The notes under the pieces are model-generated. The model saw nothing but the letters and a program-made list of their open reading frames with translations, ran no database searches and was not told the DNA's origin. Source: Paracoccaceae bacterium (lineage in GTDB: Bacteria > Pseudomonadota > Alphaproteobacteria > Rhodobacterales > Rhodobacteraceae). Taken from it: a stretch of DNA of 5,096 nucleotides. Below are positions 1-5,096 of this stretch, one piece after another. Position numbers and translations under genes: made by a program. The first letter of the stretch is position 1; the number at the start of each line of letters is the position of its first letter. The stretch covers positions 2,594-7,689 of the forward strand of contig NVSA01000049.1 in assembly GCA_002401045.1 (NCBI GenBank). The letters are read 5' to 3'.

Positions 1-2604
1 CGATCCGCACGCTGGGACGCGGTTACGGATCAATACGGCGCGCGCACTCAAGCGCTGGCGCATAAGTCGCGACTGGACAGTGTTTATAAACCCTGTCCGC
101 CTGAATTGTTCTATCTTGATGAGGCACATTTTGCGCAGGCGATTGCTGATTTTAACTGTCGCCAATTGTTGGTTCTCCCGCAAGGATCAGGCCCTAATGT
201 GATTGATGCGGGCGGGCGTTTGGGGCGGAATTTTGCCCCTGAACGGCAACAAGAAGAGGTCAGCCTGTTTGGCGCATTGGCGACACATATTGCGCAAAAG
301 CGTAAATCTGGCCATGTGATTATCGCGTCTTTTTCCGCAGGGGCGCGGGAACGTCTGCAAGGGTTGTTGGAAGACAATGACACTACGGGCGCTCAGAATA
401 TTACGTCTTGGAACGATGCTAGCGTTGCTAAGGGCGGTCTGTCCTTGGCCGTTTGGCCGCTTGAGGCGGGGTTTGAGACCGCTGATCTTTGTGTGATTTC
501 CGAACAAGATGTGCTGGGGGATCGGTTGATCCGCAGTACCAAACGCCGTCGCAAGGCTGAGAATTTCTTAACTGAGGCCACCAGTTTGACACCTGGCGAT
601 TTGGTGGTGCATATCGACCACGGCGTGGGGCGCTATAAGGGGCTGGAAACAGTCACGGCGGCGGGGGCACCGCATGATTGTATTCAGCTGGAATATGCCA
701 ACAATGATCGGTTGTATATCCCTGTTGAGAACATCGACTTGCTCAGCCGTTATGGCCATGACGAGGGTCAGTTAGACCGTCTGGGCGGTGGGGCTTGGCA
801 GGCGAAAAAGGCCAAACTGAAAGAACGTATTCGCGAGATGGCGGATAAGCTTATTCGGATTGCGGCGGAACGGATGCTGCGCAAAGGCGAGGTGATGGAA
901 CCGCCCTTGGATGCATGGGACAGTTTTTGTGCGCGCTTCCCCTACACTGAAACTGACGACCAGTTACATGCCATTAACGATGTACTGCAAGATATGGCCT
1001 CAGGGCGTCCGATGGATCGTCTGATTTGTGGTGATGTGGGCTTTGGTAAGACCGAGGTCGCTTTGCGGGCGGCTTTTGTGGCGGCGAGTGCAGGGACGCA
1101 GGTGGCGGTGATCGCGCCGACGACTTTGTTGGCTCGTCAGCACGCTAAATCATTCGAGGAACGGTTTCGCGGCACGGGTATTCGGATACGTCAGTTGTCG
1201 CGTTTTGTGTCGGCAAAAGAGGCGACATTAACCAAGCAAGCCTTGGCAGACGGGTCGGTTGAGATCGTTGTCGGCACCCATGCTTTGTTGGCAAAAAACT
1301 TAAAATTCAGCAACTTAGGTCTGTTGATTGTCGATGAAGAACAACACTTTGGCGTCAATCATAAAGAGCAGTTAAAAGAATTACGCACGGATATTCATAT
1401 CCTGACACTGACCGCCACGCCGATACCGCGCACCTTGCAGATGTCGCTATCAGGGGTGCGTGAATTGTCGATCATCGGCACGCCGCCTGTGGACCGTTTG
1501 GCGATCCGTACTTATGTCAGCGAGTTTGATGCGGTCACCGTTCGTGAGGCCTTGTTGCGCGAACATTACCGTGGCGGGCAGAGTTTTTATGTTGTGCCAC
1601 GGATCAAGGATTTGCCTGAAATTGAGCAATTCCTGAAGGATCAATTACCTGAACTCAGCTATGTTATCGCCAACGGTCAGATGCCAGCGGGTGAGTTGGA
1701 CGACCGTATGAACGCGTTTTATGACGGTAAATATGATGTGCTGTTGGCCACCACGATTGTGGAAAGCGGGTTGGATATCCCGACGGCGAACACGATGATT
1801 GTACACCGTGCTGATATGTTTGGATTGGCGCAACTCTACCAAATTCGTGGACGGGTCGGGCGCTCAAAAATCCGTGCCTATGCTTATTTGACAACCAAGC
1901 CGCGCCAACGTTTAACGCCGAAGGCTGAAAAGCGTTTGCGGGTGTTGGGGTCGCTGGATAGTTTGGGCGCGGGCTTTATGCTGGCCAGTCAAGATTTGGA
2001 CATTCGCGGAGCGGGGAACCTGCTAGGGGATGAGCAATCAGGCCAGATCCGCGAGGTTGGCTTTGCGCTGTACCAAGAGATGCTGGAAGAGGCGATTGCC
2101 AAGATGAAGTCAGGTGGGCTGGAAGGCCTGTCCGATGGCGGTGGCAACTGGTCGCCACAGATTAATCTGGGCGTGCCTGTGCTGATCCCTGCGGATTATG
2201 TCGCCGATTTGGACGTGCGTTTGGGGTTGTACCGTCGCTTATCTAACCTGACGACGAAGGTTGAACTGGAAGGCTTTGCCGCTGAATTGATTGACCGTTT
2301 TGGCAAACTGCCGTCCGAGGTCAACATGCTGTTGCGCATTGTGCGGATCAAGGCGATGTGTCGCCGTGCGGGCGTGGCCAAAATGGATGGCGGCCCTAAA
2401 GGCGTGGTGTTGCAATTCCGTAATAACAAGTTCGCCAACCCGCTGGGGCTGGTCGAGTTCTTGAATGATCAACGCGGCACTGCCAAGGTTAAGGACAATA
2501 AAATCGTGGTGCGCCGCGACTGGATGGATGATAACACGAAGGTCAAAGGCGCGTTTATTATTGTGCGCGATCTGGCCAAGATGGCCAAACCTACCACCAA
2601 ATAA
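1..2604 (+). CDS. mfd: Transcription-repair coupling factor Mfd, 5'-truncated by the window edge
   Basis: Mfd is a cytoplasmic SF2 translocase that binds RNA polymerase stalled at DNA lesions, pushes it off the template and recruits UvrA for nucleotide excision repair. The frame is open from base 1, so the gene starts upstream; 867 residues are visible. Aligning the Walker lysine with E. coli Mfd (about 1148 aa) suggests roughly 285 N-terminal residues, most of the UvrB-like module, are missing. In visible numbering, a D3-like region lies near 35-170. The RNA-polymerase-interacting domain begins around 199 (GDLVVHIDHGVGRYKGL). Helicase motif I is GDVGFGKT (344-351), motif II DEEQ (445-448), motif III TATPIPRT (from 471) and motif VI RGRVGR (616-621). 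The RecG-like TRG region includes RGAGNLLG (from 669). The D7 regulatory domain fills about 715-867. The C-terminus is intact and ends in TAA. Residue 558 is Asn where HGQM is usual. RecG shares the translocase motifs but lacks the RNA-polymerase-interacting domain and D7, so Mfd is secure. Confidence 0.98.
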   Translation, partial: RSARWDAVTDQYGARTQALAHKSRLDSVYKPCPPELFYLDEAHFAQAIADFNCRQLLVLPQGSGPNVIDAGGRLGRNFAPERQQEEVSLFGALATHIAQKRKSGHVIIASFSAGARERLQGLLEDNDTTGAQNITSWNDASVAKGGLSLAVWPLEAGFETADLCVISEQDVLGDRLIRSTKRRRKAENFLTEATSLTPGDLVVHIDHGVGRYKGLETVTAAGAPHDCIQLEYANNDRLYIPVENIDLLSRYGHDEGQLDRLGGGAWQAKKAKLKERIREMADKLIRIAAERMLRKGEVMEPPLDAWDSFCARFPYTETDDQLHAINDVLQDMASGRPMDRLICGDVGFGKTEVALRAAFVAASAGTQVAVIAPTTLLARQHAKSFEERFRGTGIRIRQLSRFVSAKEATLTKQALADGSVEIVVGTHALLAKNLKFSNLGLLIVDEEQHFGVNHKEQLKELRTDIHILTLTATPIPRTLQMSLSGVRELSIIGTPPVDRLAIRTYVSEFDAVTVREALLREHYRGGQSFYVVPRIKDLPEIEQFLKDQLPELSYVIANGQMPAGELDDRMNAFYDGKYDVLLATTIVESGLDIPTANTMIVHRADMFGLAQLYQIRGRVGRSKIRAYAYLTTKPRQRLTPKAEKRLRVLGSLDSLGAGFMLASQDLDIRGAGNLLGDEQSGQIREVGFALYQEMLEEAIAKMKSGGLEGLSDGGGNWSPQINLGVPVLIPADYVADLDVRLGLYRRLSNLTTKVELEGFAAELIDRFGKLPSEVNMLLRIVRIKAMCRRAGVAKMDGGPKGVVLQFRNNKFANPLGLVEFLNDQRGTAKVKDNKIVVRRDWMDDNTKVKGAFIIVRDLAKMAKPTTK

Positions 2605-2612
2605 TCGGGTGC

Positions 2613-3809
2613 TTAAACCTTACGCGGGTTGGTCAAATTGACCAAGAATGCCACGGCGCAAAGTCCGCCTGTAGCGAGGATCAATGTGATGCCTGTGCCG
2701 TCGAACAACCCTGCAAGCGGGATTGCCATGAGGATGGCGAGGTTGGTTGAAATCGCGCCCACGATGGCGGCGATTGTGCCTGCGATATGTCCCATCGGTT
2801 CAAGTGCCATGGCGTTGAGGTTGGCAAAGCAAAAGGTTATGCCGACAAATAGCAAAATGGACCAGACCATGACGGCGATCAGAACGCCTGAACCTGTGAT
2901 CAGCCCAAACTGCAGGCCTGCGCCTATGATTAAAGACACCACGGCCAAGCCGCCAAAGCTGATGGAAATCAACATCCACATACCGATGCGCACGACCAGC
3001 AGGGCATTGAGCAGGCTGGCGGCCCCCGCGACAAGTGCGATGATGGCGAAGTATTTTGGGAAATCATGCCCTGTGTCCAGCCATACGACAAAGATTTGTT
3101 GTGCGGCGCTTAGGTAGGCAAACAGGCAGGCATATCCAAAGGACAGACCGATGGTTGAGATGATCACGCGACGGTTGGTCATGGCCTGTTTGAACGCGCT
3201 GTATATTGCGGCGAGGCTGAACGGGCGACGCTTTTCTTTGGGCAGGGTTTCAGCTTGCCTAAACACCATCCATACTAAAGGCACCAGTGAGATCAGTCCT
3301 AAAAAGATAAAAATTGCAGGCCAGCCATAGGTCTCTGCAATCCATTGACCCAGTAAGGGCGCGATGGCAGGCACCAGTGCGAAAACCATCATGGCAAGGG
3401 ATACAACCCGCGCCATCATGCGCCCGACATACAGATCACGCACCATTGCAGTGATGGCCGTTCGCGGGGCCGATAGTCCGAGACCTTGGATAAAGCGCGC
3501 GATGAGCAAGCTTTGAAAACTGGTGCAATTGGCGGCATATAGGCTGGAAATAATGAAGATAACCAAACCTAATGAGACGATTGGTTTGCGGCCAAAGGCA
3601 TCGGACAGCGGCCCCATAACAAGTTGCCCCAGCCCCGTGCCCAGTAAAAAGACGGTGATGATTAACTGCGGCTTATTGCTGTCGGTCACATCTAAGCTTT
3701 TGCCGATTTGCGCCAAGCTGGGCAACATTGCATCGGTTGCAAGGCCGATCATTGAAAACAGGACGGCAACGAGAATGGTGAATTCCCAAAGGGGTAGTTT
3801 CTTGCCCAT
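2613..3809 (-). CDS. Bcr/CflA-family MFS multidrug efflux transporter
   Basis: This 398-residue inner-membrane protein is predicted to be a 12-helix major facilitator drug:proton antiporter; about 400 aa is the normal length. Hydrophobic segments run roughly 8-30, 47-67, 77-97, 100-122, 134-156 and 160-183, then a basic central loop (about 184-210), then six more segments between about 214 and 392. MFS motif A is GPLSDAFGRKP (66-76) in loop 2-3. The helix 4 stretch RFIQGLG (105-111), followed by a downstream VRDLY, is typical of the Bcr/CflA group. A motif C-like PAIAPLLGQ (147-155) marks helix 5 of drug/H+ antiporters. The ATG was chosen because an AAGAGA sequence lies 8 nt upstream and helix 1 begins soon after it. 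The gene follows the FrnE-like gene by 3 nt and is probably co-transcribed and translationally coupled to it. Its TAA stop lies 8 nt from the convergent mfd stop. The substrate cannot be read from the sequence; bicyclomycin, chloramphenicol or sulfonamide export is only family precedent. Confidence 0.93.
   Translation of the reverse strand: MGKKLPLWEFTILVAVLFSMIGLATDAMLPSLAQIGKSLDVTDSNKPQLIITVFLLGTGLGQLVMGPLSDAFGRKPIVSLGLVIFIISSLYAANCTSFQSLLIARFIQGLGLSAPRTAITAMVRDLYVGRMMARVVSLAMMVFALVPAIAPLLGQWIAETYGWPAIFIFLGLISLVPLVWMVFRQAETLPKEKRRPFSLAAIYSAFKQAMTNRRVIISTIGLSFGYACLFAYLSAAQQIFVVWLDTGHDFPKYFAIIALVAGAASLLNALLVVRIGMWMLISISFGGLAVVSLIIGAGLQFGLITGSGVLIAVMVWSILLFVGITFCFANLNAMALEPMGHIAGTIAAIVGAISTNLAILMAIPLAGLFDGTGITLILATGGLCAVAFLVNLTNPRKV
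2629..2645. repeat. Perfect 8-bp inverted repeat at the end of the MFS gene, near the convergent junction
   Basis: TTGGTCAA and TTGACCAA are exact reverse complements separated by a single A. They lie inside the last codons of the MFS gene (encoding LVNLTN), 25 nt beyond the mfd stop. In either transcript this could form a short hairpin of about 6-7 pairs. No T-run follows on either strand, so it does not meet the usual form of an intrinsic terminator. It may be a weak 3'-end structure for mfd mRNA or a coding coincidence. Confidence 0.4.
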
Positions 3810-3812
3810 AAT

Positions 3813-4454
3813 TTAAGTCTCTTTTTGTTTGTCGGTGATCTCTTTGATCACGCTATCCCACATCTGCGTGGTTTGGGCACCGTTGATGACATAATGGTTT
3901 TCAATGATAAAACAGGGCACGCCTTGCACGCCTGCTTGGCGTGATTTCTTATCGCGTGCGCGCATTTCTTCAACGTCTGTATCGCCTTCCAGCAAGTGGC
4001 GTGTGGCCTCAGCATCCATTCCTGCGGCGGCAGCGATACGTACCAGTGTTGAGATTTCGGATATATCGCGGCCTTCCATAAAATAGGCTTTGAACAGGCG
4101 ATCGACCACGGCATTTTGTTTGCCTTCAATACCTGCCCAATGGATCAAGCGGTGCGCGTTGATTGTATTTGGCGTGCGTTTGATGCCCGCTAAATTCAGC
4201 TCAAGACCTGCATCGCGGGCGGCTTGGTCGATTTTTGCATAGGTTTTAACGGTTGCTTCTTGGCCGCCAAACTTGGCTTCAAGATATTCGCGGCGATCCA
4301 TGCCTTGCGGTTCCATCGACGGGTTTAACTGGTAGGGGTGCCATTCAATGATGAAATCGTGGTTTGGGTTGGATTCCAATGCACGATCAAGCCGTGTTTT
4401 GCCGATAAAGCACCACGGACAAATAGGATCAGAGATAATGTCTAGTTTGGTCAT
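3813..4454 (-). CDS. FrnE-like DsbA-family oxidoreductase (cytoplasmic thioredoxin fold)
   Basis: This 213-residue protein has a thioredoxin fold with an inserted helical domain. It belongs to the DsbA/FrnE/2-hydroxychromene-2-carboxylate isomerase family, whose members catalyse thiol-disulfide exchange or glutathione-linked chemistry. The active site is C12-P-W-C15 after a first beta strand (KLDIISDP), followed by FIGK as in FrnE proteins. Other family marks are EWHPYQLNP (37-45), RTPNTINAHRL (93-103) and the cis-proline loop GVQGVP (175-180). The length matches FrnE proteins (about 210-240). There is no signal peptide, so it should act in the cytoplasm, unlike classical DsbA. Both catalytic cysteines argue against a pure isomerase. 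A third cysteine, C181, directly follows the cis-proline. The start at 4454 is preferred because an AGGA lies 8 nt upstream. An ATG at 4463 has no spaced ribosome site, and an ATG at 4538 would overlap the divergent gene. It is probably the first gene of an operon with the MFS transporter. The substrate is unknown. Confidence 0.93.
   Translation of the reverse strand: MTKLDIISDPICPWCFIGKTRLDRALESNPNHDFIIEWHPYQLNPSMEPQGMDRREYLEAKFGGQEATVKTYAKIDQAARDAGLELNLAGIKRTPNTINAHRLIHWAGIEGKQNAVVDRLFKAYFMEGRDISEISTLVRIAAAAGMDAEATRHLLEGDTDVEEMRARDKKSRQAGVQGVPCFIIENHYVINGAQTTQMWDSVIKEITDKQKET
3818..3823 (-). promoter_or_regulatory. Ribosome binding site of the MFS gene, inside the end of the FrnE-like gene
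   Basis: On the minus strand this reads AAGAGA, 8 nt before the MFS ATG at 3809. It lies in the last codons of the FrnE-like gene, whose stop is only 3 nt from the MFS start. Terminating ribosomes would therefore sit on this site, which favours translational coupling. The match to the Shine-Dalgarno consensus is moderate. Confidence 0.6.
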
Positions 4455-4462
4455 CGCGAACA

Positions 4463-4466
4463 TCCT
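4463..4466 (-). promoter_or_regulatory. Ribosome binding site of the FrnE-like gene
   Basis: On the minus strand this reads AGGA, followed by 8 nt and then the ATG at 4454. It decides the start: the in-frame ATG at 4463 overlaps this element and has no Shine-Dalgarno of its own at a usable distance. The family's N-terminal strand also begins immediately after the 4454 start. Confidence 0.7.
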
Positions 4467-4495
4467 GCAATTGCGCTTATCCCCTGATCTAGGAT

Positions 4496-4500
4496 AGAAG
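4496..4500 (+). promoter_or_regulatory. Possible weak ribosome binding site of the XRE-cupin gene
   Basis: AGAAG lies 6 nt before ATG 4507. A better-looking AGGA at 4491-4494 is 12 nt from the start, which is long. Neither is strong, so the regulator may be translated at a low level. The ATG is supported mainly by the protein frame: it sits 26 residues before the HTH domain. Confidence 0.35.
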
Positions 4501-4506
4501 CGGGGT

Positions 4507-5096
4507 ATGAGCAATGCCAATGAACCAAGTCTGATCAAAATCGCCCGTGCAGACGGGGCTAATTCTGTCGCGCGTGAGCTGAATTTAGGCGAACGTGTGC
4601 GTCAGTTGCGCAAAGATAAAAACTGGACGCTGGAACAGGCTGCCAAAGAGGCGGGCCTGGCACGCTCGACCCTGTCAAAGATCGAAAATGACCAGATGTC
4701 GCCGACATTTGATGCGGTTAAGAAACTGGCCGAAGGGCTGGGCATTTCAGTGCCGCAATTGTTTACGCCGCCGACATCGGATCAGGTCATGGCGCGACTG
4801 TCTGTGACCAAACAAGGGGCAGGGCGTGAGCATATCACCCCGACCTATGAGCATGAAATGCTGGCACCAGAATTGAAGTCAAAAGCCATGTTGCCCTACC
4901 GTGCGCGTATTCGGGCGCGGGACTTTGACGAATTTGGCGGCTGGATCCGCCATGACGGTGAAGAATTCCTCTATGTGCTGTCTGGCGTGGTGATGTTCTA
5001 CACCGAGTTTTATGAAGCGGTAGAGCTACGCCGTGGCGATAGTGCCTATTATGACGCCGCAATGGGGCATAATCTGGTCTCGACCAGCCAAGAAGA
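4507..5096 (+). CDS. XRE-family transcriptional regulator with C-terminal cupin domain, 3'-truncated
   Basis: The frame is open from ATG 4507 to the window edge (196 complete codons, no stop), so the C-terminus is cut off. Proteins of this design bind DNA through an XRE/lambda-repressor helix-turn-helix and sense a small ligand through a cupin barrel. After a 26-residue leader, residues 27-86 form the HTH: LGERVRQLRK, then TLEQAAKEAGLARSTLSKIE (the helix-turn-helix itself), then SPTFDAVKKLAEGLGISVPQLF. A linker leads into the cupin at about 128 onwards. Cupin motif 1 is H149-DGEEFLYVLSG, and motif 2 includes RRGDSAYYDAAMGH ending at H188. The GDSxYxDxxMGH pattern matches XRE-cupin regulators that I recall as common in Rhodobacteraceae. 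About 15-30 residues are probably missing from the end. The position expected for the first cupin metal histidine is Ile147. The gene faces away from the FrnE-like/MFS operon across 52 nt, so local regulation is plausible. The ligand is unknown. Confidence 0.94.
   Translation, partial: MSNANEPSLIKIARADGANSVARELNLGERVRQLRKDKNWTLEQAAKEAGLARSTLSKIENDQMSPTFDAVKKLAEGLGISVPQLFTPPTSDQVMARLSVTKQGAGREHITPTYEHEMLAPELKSKAMLPYRARIRARDFDEFGGWIRHDGEEFLYVLSGVVMFYTEFYEAVELRRGDSAYYDAAMGHNLVSTSQE

Larger units (their letters stand above)
4455..4506. promoter_or_regulatory. Shared divergent intergenic control region
   Basis: These 52 nt separate the start codons of the FrnE-like gene (leftward) and the XRE-cupin regulator (rightward). 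Unless one promoter lies inside a coding sequence, both must be here. I see no convincing sigma-70 pair. TAGGAT (4490-4495) is a weak -10-like match for the rightward gene and would leave a very short leader; there is no good -35 at the right distance. The region contains the perfect palindrome GCAATTGC (4467-4474) and a spaced inverted pair ATCCT (4462-4466) and AGGAT (4491-4495). Either could be an operator, but both are short enough to be chance. The function follows from gene arrangement; exact sites are unproven. Confidence 0.6.

Noticed and set aside
106..108. Start codon for mfd at TTG 106
   Set aside because: The same frame is open back to base 1 with plausible Mfd sequence, and the protein would still lack the N-terminal module. 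The true start is outside the window.
2573..2587. TGGCCA-AGA-TGGCCA repeat near the mfd stop as a terminator hairpin
   Set aside because: TGGCCA is self-complementary, so the copies could pair, but the stem is short, lies inside the mfd coding sequence (encoding LAKMAK) and is not followed by a T-run.
2629..3117. 162-codon plus-strand open frame inside the transporter gene
   Set aside because: It is antisense to a clear 12-helix MFS protein, and its translation shows no recognisable domain. It is a shadow of the codon pattern on the other strand.
3813..4454. Polyketide-type or 2-hydroxychromene-2-carboxylate isomerase assignment for the FrnE-like gene
   Set aside because: The intact CPWC motif favours a thiol-disulfide oxidoreductase, and no aromatic-degradation or polyketide genes are nearby.
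4455..4538. Longer FrnE-like gene starting at ATG 4538
   Set aside because: The extra 28 residues resemble neither a signal peptide nor the family N-terminus and would overlap the divergent XRE-cupin gene. The 4454 start has a well-placed AGGA.
4595..4807. 70-codon plus-strand frame within the XRE-cupin gene
   Set aside because: It overlaps the clear helix-turn-helix coding frame in another phase and is rich in Arg and Trp with no recognisable features.
1..5096. Mobile element, CRISPR, prophage or defence system
   Set aside because: No transposase, integrase, terminal repeats, repeat-spacer array or defence-type domains are visible. The four genes account for nearly all of the sequence.

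Overview
The window carries four protein-coding genes and almost no non-coding DNA. They are a 5'-truncated mfd (transcription-repair coupling factor, plus strand), a Bcr/CflA-type MFS drug-efflux transporter (minus), a cytoplasmic FrnE-like DsbA-family thiol oxidoreductase (minus), and a 3'-truncated XRE-cupin transcriptional regulator (plus). The protein sequences resemble those of marine Alphaproteobacteria, most likely Rhodobacterales (roseobacter group). This placement is recalled from the style of the Mfd and XRE-cupin sequences, such as the GMGH-type cupin and the alphaproteobacterial Mfd C-terminus. It was not tested by a search. G+C content looks close to half, which is modest for that group.

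Layout: 1-2604 is the C-terminal three quarters of Mfd. After an 8-nt gap comes the stop codon of the convergent MFS gene (2613-3809). The FrnE-like gene (3813-4454) lies 3 nt upstream of the MFS gene on the same strand, so the two probably form one transcript, frnE-like then MFS. A 52-nt intergenic region (4455-4506) separates that pair from the divergent XRE-cupin regulator (4507 to the window end). This must hold the start signals of both transcription units.

How the genes may work together: Mfd is a housekeeping DNA-repair translocase and is probably unrelated in function to its neighbours. The divergent regulator facing a two-gene redox/efflux operon is a classic local-regulation layout, so the XRE-cupin protein is a reasonable candidate regulator of the operon and of itself. 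That is inference from gene order only.

I found no RNA genes, CRISPR array, insertion sequence, integrase, attachment site or toxin-antitoxin pair. I do not see a convincing undescribed system here. The findings below are modest: motif departures, a shared divergent control region and compact junctions.
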